Origin: Parafilimonas terrae
GTDB taxonomy: Bacteria > Bacteroidota > Bacteroidia > Chitinophagales > Chitinophagaceae
Assembly: GCF_900115755.1 (NCBI RefSeq)
Contig: NZ_FOXQ01000008.1
Span: forward strand, 1 to 64,000
Reading direction: 5' to 3'
DNA: 64,000 bases
A program made the translations under genes and the position numbers. Positions 27,923 through 35,944 of the stretch are shown one piece after another. How positions within the stretch are numbered: the first letter of the stretch is position 1; each line of letters opens with the position of its first letter. The notes beneath the pieces are model-generated. The model was not told where the DNA came from, did no database searches, and saw only the letters and a list, made by a program, of their open reading frames with translations.

Positions 27923-29149
27923 TTATAACGCATCTATCTTTCGTTGTATAAGCTGTTTGTCTTCCGGGGTTTTAGCGAGTTGCAATGCTTCAGAAAAATG
28001 GAAGGCTGCCTTTTGCACATTTTTATTTTTGTATAATTCTCCCAGTAAAGTATGGTATAAATGATTATGGGTGAGCTGCAGTTTTTCGGCTTCTGCAATG
28101 GCTTCATCAATGCTGTTAGCTTTTGATAAAGCATACGTTCGGTTTAATGCAATAACCGGTGAGTATTCCAGCATCAGCAATTGATTATATAACTGCAAAA
28201 TGTTTTCCCATTTTTCTTTCGTGTCTTCTTTGTATGTGTGCCAATAGGCAATGCCTGCTTCAAGATGATACTTGGATAACTGCTTTCCACGCGATGACTG
28301 CTGTAAAAAATATTCGCCCTGCTGAATTAGTTTTTTATCCCAGAGCGTTTCATCCTGCTCATCATATAAAACAGCTTCTCCTTTTTCATTCATCCTTGCA
28401 TCAAACCGCGAAGCATGAAAACTCATTAATGCGAATAAGGCATTCACCTGCGGGAGGTTTGTTTGCTCATTTTCTATTAATGAAAATGTCAGGCGCATGG
28501 CTTCATAGCAAAGTTCCCTGCGTAATATATTTTCATTTTGCGAAGTATAATAACCTTCATTGTATAAAAGATATAAAGTTCTCAATACAACATCCAGGCG
28601 GTTATTAATTTCATCGGGCAACGGCAACTCAATAGAAATTTTTTCCCTGCGCAATTTGTCTTTAGCCCTTACAAGTCTTTTATTGATGGTTGCCTTGTTC
28701 GTTAAAAATGCAGAAGCGATTTCATCAATGCCAAAACCGCAGAGAACCCTTAATGCCAATGCTATCTGTGCTTCTGTGGCAATGCAGGGATGGCAAACCG
28801 CAAACATCATTTTTAACTGGCTGTCACGAATGTTTTCAGTGCTCAGGTCTATTATTGTTTCTTCGGTTTGAGGGGCGCTGTATTTAATGCCGGGCATTAT
28901 TTTATCAAGCAAAATCTTATTATGCTTCAGGTAGTTTTTCGCTTTGTTTTTAGCAACGGTAGTTAGCCATGCTGCGGGGTTATCAGGCAGGCCTTTAATG
29001 CCCCAGGTTTCTGATGCCTGGAGAAATGTATCGCTGGCGATATCTTCTGCTATCTCAATATGTTCAAGTCCGAATGTTTTACAAAGCACAGCAATTATTT
29101 TCCTGTACTCTGTGCGAAACAAATGCGGTATTAATTTATCATCATTCAT
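27923..29149 (-). CDS. ECF42-type RNA polymerase sigma factor with C-terminal TPR-like domain
   Basis: The 408-residue protein has ECF sigma regions 2 (about 10-75) and 4 (about 110-165), followed by a long C-terminal extension (about 180-405) of the DUF6596/TPR-like type. This architecture and the neighbouring YCII/DGPF genes identify the ECF42 group, whose members usually regulate adjacent DGPF genes and lack an anti-sigma factor. Region 2 has the DTFLQA and AWLTTVAKNKAKNYL signature. The extension is thought to sense the signal. Its start lies just after the hairpin at 29158-29183. Confidence 0.9.
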   Translation of the reverse strand: MNDDKLIPHLFRTEYRKIIAVLCKTFGLEHIEIAEDIASDTFLQASETWGIKGLPDNPAAWLTTVAKNKAKNYLKHNKILLDKIMPGIKYSAPQTEETIIDLSTENIRDSQLKMMFAVCHPCIATEAQIALALRVLCGFGIDEIASAFLTNKATINKRLVRAKDKLRREKISIELPLPDEINNRLDVVLRTLYLLYNEGYYTSQNENILRRELCYEAMRLTFSLIENEQTNLPQVNALFALMSFHASRFDARMNEKGEAVLYDEQDETLWDKKLIQQGEYFLQQSSRGKQLSKYHLEAGIAYWHTYKEDTKEKWENILQLYNQLLMLEYSPVIALNRTYALSKANSIDEAIAEAEKLQLTHNHLYHTLLGELYKNKNVQKAAFHFSEALQLAKTPEDKQLIQRKIDAL

Positions 29150-29157
29150 AAAAGAAA

Positions 29158-29183
29158 AAGCCTTCGCAAAAGTACGAAGGCTT
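29158..29183 (-). terminator. Terminator with a -7-like box in its loop
   Basis: On the minus strand the arms 29175-29183 and 29158-29166 form a 9-base-pair stem around the loop TACTTTTG and are followed by a T-rich tract. It ends the YCII gene, and its loop matches the TAnnTTTG -7 box about 20 bases before the sigma gene start. Confidence 0.65.
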
Positions 29184-29194
29184 TTTTCGGGGAA

Positions 29195-29545
29195 TTAAAT
29201 AGTGCTTACCTCTCTTATTTCTATGCTCCCGCCTATATTAAGTTTAAACAGCGGGTTGTTTTTTGCAATATCAACAGCTTCTTCAATCGTAGCTGATTTT
29301 ATAATGAGGTAACCGTTTATAGCTTCTTTGGTTTCCACGTAAGGCCCGTCTGTAATAATGTCCTTGCTCCTTAAAACTTTTCCCGAGCCCGGTATTAAAC
29401 GGTTGCCTTTATCTGCCAATTTATTTTGTGCAGCAATATTTTCAATCCAGCCTTTGGCTGCTGCTGCAACGTTTTGAAGTTCTTCAGCAGAAAGCCGGCC
29501 CATTCCTGCATAATCAACACGGAAGATGAAAAGAAAATCTTTCAT
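29195..29545 (-). CDS. YCII/DGPF-domain protein 1
   Basis: The 116-residue protein is a YCII-related dimeric alpha/beta-barrel protein. The signature appears as TDGPYVETKEAINGY (about 66-80); these are the DGPF proteins paired with ECF42 sigma factors. The biochemical role is unknown, with antibiotic or stress-related enzymes proposed for the group. It lies between a shared promoter motif (29574-29601) and a terminator, so it may be a monocistronic target of the sigma factor. Confidence 0.9.
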   Translation of the reverse strand: MKDFLFIFRVDYAGMGRLSAEELQNVAAAAKGWIENIAAQNKLADKGNRLIPGSGKVLRSKDIITDGPYVETKEAINGYLIIKSATIEEAVDIAKNNPLFKLNIGGSIEIREVSTI

Positions 29546-29573
29546 TGTAATTTAATTTATGATTAAAAACAAA

Positions 29574-29601
29574 CGACAATCTGTGAAATAAACATAGGAC
29601 A
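29574..29601 (-). promoter_or_regulatory. Candidate ECF42 promoter upstream of YCII protein 1
   Basis: On the minus strand TGTCCTAT (29601-29594) is followed 28 bases overall by TTGTCG/TTTG (ending near 29570). The same two boxes with identical spacing precede the AhpD-like gene (30542-30569). The first box resembles the TGTC -35 element reported for ECF42 promoters. Confidence 0.6.
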
Positions 29602-29624
29602 GGTTCAGAAGTTTTTTTTGATAA

Positions 29625-29966
29625 TTACATCACGCTGATTTCTCTTACTTCCACAGTGCCGCCAATAGAAAATACAGGACAGCCTTTTGCCATTTCACAA
29701 GCTTCTTCTATAGTATTGGCTTTCACAATGGAATAACCGCCAATGGACTCTTTTATTTCCGCATAAGGGCCATCTGTAACAAGGCTGAGCCCCTTCACCA
29801 CTTTCCCCCCAACTTCTAAGCGATTGCCCCTGTTCACTAACTTATTTTGTGCGGCAATGCTGCCTATCCAGTCCATCCATCGTTTCGTTTCAATTTGCAT
29901 CTCTTCCGGTGAACCTTTGGGAATATTGTTAACATCCCTGCGATAAATAAATAAGAATTCTTTCAT
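29625..29966 (-). CDS. YCII/DGPF-domain protein 2
   Basis: The 113-residue protein is a paralogue of the 29195-29545 product, with TDGPYAEIKESIGGYSI as the family signature. Two copies in a row suggest duplication within the cluster. It lies 84 bases downstream of the AhpD-like gene and lacks its own copy of the shared promoter motif, so it probably belongs to that transcript. Confidence 0.9.
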   Translation of the reverse strand: MKEFLFIYRRDVNNIPKGSPEEMQIETKRWMDWIGSIAAQNKLVNRGNRLEVGGKVVKGLSLVTDGPYAEIKESIGGYSIVKANTIEEACEMAKGCPVFSIGGTVEVREISVM

Positions 29967-30050
29967 GGTTTTATTTTTTTAAGTTTTTAAAATGAATTGT
30001 AATAACTGCAAAGAAATTAGCCTTCTTTGCAGTTAAAGAAGAAACATAGG

Positions 30051-30515
30051 TTAAGCAAACTGGCCAACTTTATAACTGCCCACATCTGCCCCGAATGCAA
30101 TATTAATGCGGTTATAACTGTTGATGGCAATAACACCCATGGTAAGGTCGATCAGTTCTTGTTCAGAAAATTGGGTGCGTGCATTTTCATAAATTTCGTC
30201 GGGTACCGAACCACTTCCCAATTGTGTTAATGCTTCTGCCCATGCTAATGCCGCCTTTTCGCGATCACTGTAAAAAGGCGCTTCCCTCCAGGCATCAAGC
30301 ACATATAAACGTTGTTCCGATTCGCCCATGGCCCGCAGGTCTTTAGAATGCATATCAAGGCAAAAAGCGCATTTATTTATTTGTGATACGCGGAAATGAA
30401 CCAGGTCGAATAAGGCGTTTTCAATAGAAGATTTTGCAAGGTATTTATTAAGCGGGTAAAGGGCCGTAATTGCTTCGCGGCCTGTTTCATTAATTTTAAT
30501 TCTCTGTTTCATCAT
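30051..30515 (-). CDS. AhpD-like / carboxymuconolactone decarboxylase family protein
   Basis: The 154-residue protein has the AhpD/CMD fold with the CAFCLDMH motif (about 56-63): the CxxC plus His supply a reducing centre as in AhpD alkylhydroperoxidase. The start ATG is doubled in the leader (MMKQRIKIN). It is next to YCII proteins and the ECF42 sigma factor, and a shared promoter motif lies 26 bases upstream of the start. A role in peroxide or aromatic-compound stress is likely but not shown. Confidence 0.9.
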   Translation of the reverse strand: MMKQRIKINETGREAITALYPLNKYLAKSSIENALFDLVHFRVSQINKCAFCLDMHSKDLRAMGESEQRLYVLDAWREAPFYSDREKAALAWAEALTQLGSGSVPDEIYENARTQFSEQELIDLTMGVIAINSYNRINIAFGADVGSYKVGQFA

Positions 30516-30541
30516 TCAAATATTTAGTAATTAAAAACAAA

Positions 30542-30569
30542 TGACAACTTAATGAAACAGAATAGGACA
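30542..30569 (-). promoter_or_regulatory. Candidate ECF42 promoter upstream of AhpD-like gene
   Basis: TGTCCTAT on the minus strand (30569-30562) and TTGTCATTTG (about 30547-30538) match the boxes before YCII protein 1, with the same 28-base span between the outer TGTCC and the inner TGTC edges and a similar distance to the start codon (26 versus 28 bases). Confidence 0.6.
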
Positions 30570-30648
30570 ACCAGGCCGAAATAATTTTTAAAAAAATTCC
30601 GGCTACGCAAGTTGCCGGAAGAATTCAGGGTATTTTTTGCAGGGGCAT

Positions 30649-31572
30649 TTATTCCGAAAGGCCTTTGCCTTCGTTAATGAATTTTTCGAGGGTGTTAATA
30701 TGACCATTCCATCCTTTTTCACAAACATCATAACATTCAACTTCCGGCGTAAGGCCCATATGCGTAAAGTCAATTTTGGTTTTTCCGTTATTTTGGGAAA
30801 GCTGAAAAACAACTTCTGTATTATTCCATTCTTTTTTATCCTTAAACCAGGGCAAATAGCAATCAGTAACTTTCCAGGCTAGTTTTTTGCCGGGTGAGAA
30901 TTCGCTTACAACGAACTCAACAAAAGAAGGCGCTCCAAACGGAACGGTGAATGCATTATCCAATTTTTCAGCACTGCCTGAAAAATCTTTTTTCCACCAG
31001 GCGTTTACCTGGCTTATTTTTTTCATAGCTTCTTCTGCAGAAGCGCTTACCGTAATGGTTTTATGAAAATCCTTTTTTGATGTTGTGGTTGTATCCTCAA
31101 AATGCCGGTTCCTGATCTTCGCTGCTTCAGCCATTTTTGCAGAAGGTGTGCCCACTGAAATAAAGTGAAACAACCAATCTTTAATAACTATATCCCACCC
31201 TTTTTCGCACATTGCATAACATTCTTTCTCGGGAGAAAGCCCCTCGTGTGTAAAATGAAGAACAGTCTTGTTTTCATTACCGCTTATTTCAAAAATCATT
31301 TTTGTATTTGTCCATTCTTCCTTATTGTTTTCAATCCAAGTAAGCTGGCTTTCTGTAACAAGCCAAACTATCTTTTTATCAGGAATAACTTCAATTAATT
31401 TTTGTTTTGAATAATGCTTGCCGGGATGGTTAATGATAAATTCATCATTCAGCTTTTCGCTGTTACCTTCAAAATCTTTACTCCACCATTTTGTTACATC
31501 ACTAACTGCATTGAAAACTTGCTTTGCTGATTTGGCAACATTAATGGCTGCACTGTAACTTTTATTTTTCAT
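30649..31572 (-). CDS. Tandem AHSA1/SRPBCC domain protein
   Basis: The 307-residue protein holds two AHSA1-type (START/Bet v1-like) domains, about 5-150 and 165-300. Both end in a similar signature (HFTHEGLSPEKECYAMCEKGW and DFTHMGLTPEVECYDVCEKGW; shown by pattern), so it arose by duplication and fusion. Bacterial AHSA1 proteins bind small hydrophobic ligands; they often accompany YCII and ECF sigma genes. The function here is not known. Confidence 0.88.
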   Translation of the reverse strand: MKNKSYSAAINVAKSAKQVFNAVSDVTKWWSKDFEGNSEKLNDEFIINHPGKHYSKQKLIEVIPDKKIVWLVTESQLTWIENNKEEWTNTKMIFEISGNENKTVLHFTHEGLSPEKECYAMCEKGWDIVIKDWLFHFISVGTPSAKMAEAAKIRNRHFEDTTTTSKKDFHKTITVSASAEEAMKKISQVNAWWKKDFSGSAEKLDNAFTVPFGAPSFVEFVVSEFSPGKKLAWKVTDCYLPWFKDKKEWNNTEVVFQLSQNNGKTKIDFTHMGLTPEVECYDVCEKGWNGHINTLEKFINEGKGLSE

Positions 31573-31643
31573 ATTGTTTTGTCTTTAATTGTTATACAAA
31601 AAAAGATAAAACCATTAAGGCAATATTGTAAAAATCGGAAGTG

Positions 31644-32471
31644 CTATTCCCTGTAATAACTTTTACCGAAATCGTTTGTTTGCTTTTCAAACTTTGTAGG
31701 AGCCAGGCCGGTAAAGCGTTTAAAGTCTTTTATAAAATGAGACTGGTCGTAATACGCGTTATAAAAGTCGTTCCTGGAAAACGGTTTTTCCTTGCTGTTT
31801 ATATATACTTGGTAGTATTGTTTGAAGCGAATTATGGAACAAAGGTTTTTTGGGCTTATACCTAATTTTTCATTGAATTTTAAATTCAGCCAGCGGCTGC
31901 TGTAACCTGTTTTTCTTTCTAATTCTTTAACGGTTATACTTCCTTTTGAGGCAGCTATTTTTTCAATGCAATATTCAAAAATAAGATCATCATTGGATAG
32001 CGAAAGTTGTTTAAGAAGAAACTGCTGTAATAAAATTATTTTTTCCTGTATCAATGCAGTATTGCTGATTTGCTCCGTTAACCGGCTTCCTGTATTTCCC
32101 AACACATCACCCAGGGAATAGATTTTATTCTGAATATCATTCAGCTTAAAATGAAAAAAACGGTATGCCCCTTTCGGGTTCAATTCAATGCCGATGGTTT
32201 CTGTAGTGATATCCTTATCAACGTCTAATATTACCGGCACATCAATCAAGCCTGTTAAAGTAATATCGTGTTCTTTGGATGCAAATATTTTATCGTTTAT
32301 CGCGGCTACAACTCCGTTTTGATAAGAAAGGGTGAGTTTGATATTCCCGTTTGGCACCACCAGTTTCATATCATCAGCAGGCATTTTTCCGCTGCTTTTA
32401 AAGAACCACATCTTTTCTATATAGCTCTTGAGCAGAAAATGAGGTTCAATGTGATGAAACTGAATTTGCAT
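31644..32471 (-). CDS. AraC-family regulator with DUF6597 domain
   Basis: The 275-residue protein has an N-terminal DUF6597 sensor (HHIEPHFLLKSYIEKMWFFKS region) and a C-terminal AraC DNA-binding domain with two helix-turn-helices (about 180-265: VKELERKTGYSSRWLNLKF, then DQSHFIKDFKRFTGLAP). It is on the same strand as the double AHSA1 gene and lies 71 bases upstream of it, so it may control it. Function inferred from family. Confidence 0.9.
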   Translation of the reverse strand: MQIQFHHIEPHFLLKSYIEKMWFFKSSGKMPADDMKLVVPNGNIKLTLSYQNGVVAAINDKIFASKEHDITLTGLIDVPVILDVDKDITTETIGIELNPKGAYRFFHFKLNDIQNKIYSLGDVLGNTGSRLTEQISNTALIQEKIILLQQFLLKQLSLSNDDLIFEYCIEKIAASKGSITVKELERKTGYSSRWLNLKFNEKLGISPKNLCSIIRFKQYYQVYINSKEKPFSRNDFYNAYYDQSHFIKDFKRFTGLAPTKFEKQTNDFGKSYYRE

Positions 32472-32609
32472 TGCTTATCCTGCTATGATATTATGGTAAC
32501 GTTCAGGCCGGGTGGTTTTGTACAGCGATCACTCATCATACAAAAGCCTTTTCAAAACTATAAAATTTCTGTAAATGGGAATTATTACTGCGTTATGCCA
32601 GCAGCAGGT

Positions 32610-33479
32610 TTATGGCCTTTTTACTAATGCAGTTAATTTTTTGCCGCCTGTTATGACTGCAACCGCAATAAGGCCGGCAAGCAAACCAAACAATATCTCT
32701 TTAATTATGGGTGGAATTCCCGGGAAAAGATGATGGAAGTAATCAACATAATGTATAAAAATGCCGCCTGAAACCAGTATTAAAGCGATGGTACCAACAA
32801 CACCAAGTATCTTAATAATAACCGGTAATGCCTTCACCAGTAGTATTCCCAGTTTTGACAAAAAGCCCTTATTGTTTGTATGTTTTATAAGCTTATAACC
32901 TGCATCATCCATTCTTACAATGAGCGCAACAATTCCATACACGCCAATTGTGGCCAATGTTGCAACAACAATAACCGTAATGATCTGAATGGCCATGCTT
33001 TTATCTAAAACCGTTCCCAGTGCTATGATCACAATTTCTATAGAAAGAATAAAATCAGTTGATATGGCCGCTTTTATTTTTGCTTTTTCTGCATTGTTGT
33101 TATTTTCTTCTTTTTCTGCAATTACTTCCTGGCCTTTTTTAGCGCGGTGAAAAAGAAAATCGATGATTTTTTCAACCCCTTCATAAGCGAGGTAAAAGCC
33201 GCCCAAAACCAATATTATTTTTATGGCGATGGGAAGAAACATATTCAATAATAAAGCTATTGGTATTATAATAGCTTTATTAAGCAGCGAGCCTTTTGTA
33301 ATAGCCCATAACACCGGTAACTCCCTTGAAGACAGGAAGCCGGTGGCCTTTTCTGCATTCACAGCCAGGTCGTCGCCTAATATTCCTGCTGTTTTACCGG
33401 TAGCTACTTTGCTTGCCACCGCTACGTCGTCCATTAAAGCGCCTATATCGTCTAAAATTGCAAAAAAGCCTGATGCCAT
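32610..33479 (-). CDS. DUF808 family membrane protein
   Basis: The 289-residue protein is a DUF808 (YedI-like) multi-span membrane protein. It starts with the family motif FFAILDDIGALMDDVAVASK and KTAGILGDDLAV; about six hydrophobic segments follow. The role of the family is unknown. It is on the same strand as the AraC gene with a 138-base gap. Confidence 0.9.
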   Translation of the reverse strand: MASGFFAILDDIGALMDDVAVASKVATGKTAGILGDDLAVNAEKATGFLSSRELPVLWAITKGSLLNKAIIIPIALLLNMFLPIAIKIILVLGGFYLAYEGVEKIIDFLFHRAKKGQEVIAEKEENNNNAEKAKIKAAISTDFILSIEIVIIALGTVLDKSMAIQIITVIVVATLATIGVYGIVALIVRMDDAGYKLIKHTNNKGFLSKLGILLVKALPVIIKILGVVGTIALILVSGGIFIHYVDYFHHLFPGIPPIIKEILFGLLAGLIAVAVITGGKKLTALVKRP

Positions 33480-33598
33480 ACTTGGTTTATTGGTAAGGGC
33501 GTAAAAATATCAATTTAAGAATTGTATTATGCTTGTTTTTAAATGTTTAAACAAGCATGTGCCTCACCGGGTTTATAAGCCTTTTATTTATGACAACG

Positions 33599-34039
33599 TC
33601 AACAGCAAACTTTTTTTGCAAATTTTTGTTGCTTCCCTGCATCAGAATTCTCTATTGCTTCATGCGAAACAGGCGTAAAGAAATTAACCAGGTTGCCATC
33701 CGGGTCCCGAAATAAAAGCGACCTGTTTCCCCAGGGCATTGTTGTGGGCTTTTGCACAATATAAGGCTGAAGAAAACCTGCGAGCCTTTCGTAGTCTTTA
33801 TCTGCATCTGCAACCCTGAATTCGATGATAGCTGTATGGTTTTGCGCTGCTTTTGCAACTTCATCACCTCCAAAAAATTGAAGGGTATTGGTGCTGCCAA
33901 TGGCTAAAGTGGCTGATTGTGTTTTTAGTTCGGCAAAATCTTCAGTGTATTGTATAGGTGTAACGCCGGTTACGTGTTCATAAAATTTCACCAGGCTTTT
34001 AATATCAGCCGTAATTATTCTAACAGAAGCGAGGTTCAT
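33599..34039 (-). CDS. VOC family (glyoxalase-like) protein
   Basis: The 146-residue protein has the vicinal-oxygen-chelate fold: ASVRIITADIKSLVKFYEH at the start and FRDPDGNLVNFFTPV near residue 110-125. Such proteins include glyoxalase I and bleomycin-resistance proteins; the substrate here is unknown. The lysine- and cysteine-ended tail (KKVCC) is unusual. It belongs to the same group of small stress-type enzymes as the YCII and SRPBCC genes. Confidence 0.88.
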   Translation of the reverse strand: MNLASVRIITADIKSLVKFYEHVTGVTPIQYTEDFAELKTQSATLAIGSTNTLQFFGGDEVAKAAQNHTAIIEFRVADADKDYERLAGFLQPYIVQKPTTMPWGNRSLLFRDPDGNLVNFFTPVSHEAIENSDAGKQQKFAKKVCC

Positions 34040-34408
34040 ATCTTAATTTTTAATTTAAAAATTTAATTCATCATTTAAATGTTTGCACGATGTAAAGGTC
34101 AATTCTCTTTGTGACAACAGTATGTCAGCAGGATTGAATTTTTATCAAAATTTATGAAAACTAAGGGATGCTGCTACGTAGGTCAATTGCCTGGCAGCCT
34201 TTCTTAATTTTTGAATTAGCGGCTCCTGTATTATGCATATTTATGATTGTATTTTATATTGCAGTACAGGAGGAATTACATATATATCTGATGTGGTTTT
34301 TGCATCAATAATAAATATGATTAACACTAAAAAGCAAAAACATGAAGACCTCTGCAACACATGTTTTAGCTGTCACCACACTGTTATCCATAATTTTTAT
34401 CTTACAAT
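34040..34408. other. Divergent spacer without a gene
   Basis: The 369 bases between the divergent VOC and AraC genes have no frame that I can support. It must hold the two promoters, but I could not pick out a canonical pair. Confidence 0.5.
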
Positions 34409-35239
34409 ATGTTTTATCATAAGCATACGCCTTGTGCGGCATTGCAGCCGTTCATAGCATGTTATTTTATTTGGGATAGCGAAGGGCCTATGGATTCAAT
34501 GATGATGGTTGAATCTCCTCCAAGTGGTTTTGGTTCTATTGTATTTAATTATGGAGATGCTTATCATTTGCAAAATAAAAAATATGATAAGCTGCCCGTG
34601 CCACTCCAGTTTGCATCGGGGCAAAGCATTTACAGCTATAATTTGTTTTTACAGGGAACGATAGGCATTGCGGGTATTGTTTTTAAACCTGCGGCGCTGG
34701 CAACAATTTTTAACTGGCCAATGTTTGAATTTGTGGAAGAACGCATTGACCTGTATAAATTATTTTCAAAAGAAATTATAGATAAATATATAGCTGCCAT
34801 TAAAGCGGCCAATAGCGAGCAGGAAAAAGTAGCGGTGCTTGAAGCGTTTATGCTGCAACAATTACGTACGCTGAAACCCGAACCTGATTATATTGACGAA
34901 GCAGCCAATTTTATTGTGGCGCAAAATGGTATGTTGCAGGTAAATGACCTACTGGAAAAAAGCTATATGAGCCGCAGGACCTTTGAAAGAAAATTTTTTC
35001 AGAAAGTAGGCTTAAGCCCTAAATATTATGCCCGCATTCGCCGTATTGGTTACTTGTGCAACCTTATTGCAGGTAAAAAGAAAGTTGACTGGCCGAAGAT
35101 TTTTTATGAATGTGATTTTTATGACCAGGCACATTTTATAAAAGATTTTGAAGAATTTACCGGCCGCACACCGCAACAATATTTAAAGGAAAATACAGAA
35201 CTCGCTAACTATGTAGAAAAACCGGCAGGCAATAATTGA
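34409..35239 (+). CDS. AraC-family regulator with DUF6597 domain (second copy)
   Basis: The 276-residue protein has the DUF6597 N-terminal domain (FIACYFIWDS segment) and a C-terminal AraC domain with RRTFERKFFQKVGLSPKYYAR and DQAHFIKDFEEFTGRTPQQY. It resembles the regulator at 31644-32471 and is divergent from the VOC gene. It is 135 bases upstream of the SnoaL-like gene and may regulate either neighbour. Confidence 0.9.
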   Translation: MFYHKHTPCAALQPFIACYFIWDSEGPMDSMMMVESPPSGFGSIVFNYGDAYHLQNKKYDKLPVPLQFASGQSIYSYNLFLQGTIGIAGIVFKPAALATIFNWPMFEFVEERIDLYKLFSKEIIDKYIAAIKAANSEQEKVAVLEAFMLQQLRTLKPEPDYIDEAANFIVAQNGMLQVNDLLEKSYMSRRTFERKFFQKVGLSPKYYARIRRIGYLCNLIAGKKKVDWPKIFYECDFYDQAHFIKDFEEFTGRTPQQYLKENTELANYVEKPAGNN

Positions 35240-35374
35240 TTATTTATTAATTGAAGTTTAGCACGTTCGCTGTCGCATTTTTACAACGGATTGACGCATA
35301 CTTACAATACTGCCCCGTGCAGGTAAAATAACTTTGTTCAACAAACAAATTATCCAAAAACAAAAAAATGCATT

Positions 35375-35815
35375 ATGGAAACCACCGTCGCAATGCAGCA
35401 TGAGCTCAGTTTAAAAAATGCCTGCGTTGAATTTATGTTTGTCTATCAGCAAAAAAATATTGATAAAATGTTGTCGCTTTGTAATGCCGGTGGCATAGTT
35501 GAATTTGTGCCATTGGGTGATGCCGGAACCGGTAAAATTGGTGAGTTGGGTAAAAACATCTGGATAACATTGACAGATTGTTTCCCCGATATTGATAACA
35601 CTTTAGATGCGGCCGTTGCTGAAGATGAAAACACCATACGCTGCCAGGTTGTAATTCGTGGTACGCAGGCAAAAGACTTTGCAGGCATTGAAAGCAAAGG
35701 AAAAACTTTTGACAGCGATCACATTTTTGTTTTCCGTTTTAGCGATGATAATATTATTGAGCGCATAACGGTTACCTGGGATCATGCAGACTTTATGAAG
35801 CAATTAGGCGCCTGA
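35375..35815 (+). CDS. SnoaL/NTF2-like protein
   Basis: The 146-residue protein has the small NTF2-like/SnoaL fold: an N-terminal helical part (VYQQKNIDKMLSL) followed by strands with GKTFDSDHIFVFRF and ERITVTWDHADFMKQLG. Relatives are annotated as ester cyclases or nuclear transport factor 2-like proteins with unknown substrates. A TAACTTTG -7 box at 35329-35336 is a candidate promoter element, but no -33 TTTG at standard spacing accompanies it. Confidence 0.8.
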   Translation: METTVAMQHELSLKNACVEFMFVYQQKNIDKMLSLCNAGGIVEFVPLGDAGTGKIGELGKNIWITLTDCFPDIDNTLDAAVAEDENTIRCQVVIRGTQAKDFAGIESKGKTFDSDHIFVFRFSDDNIIERITVTWDHADFMKQLGA

Positions 35816-35944
35816 TTGTTTCGTAACTAACCTCACTTTACTGAATGTGCCTGCAGGCACGGGCTTGCTGTGCCCCGTAATATGCATACCGCAGTAAGTC
35901 TTCTTATATATCAGCCTATTCATTACAAACAAAAATAAAAATCT

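Noticed and set aside
35271-35296. TGTCGCAT...TTGACG as a third ECF42-like promoter before the SnoaL-like gene
   Set aside because: It resembles the two boxes but its span is two bases shorter and it lies farther from the start codon (about 80 bases).
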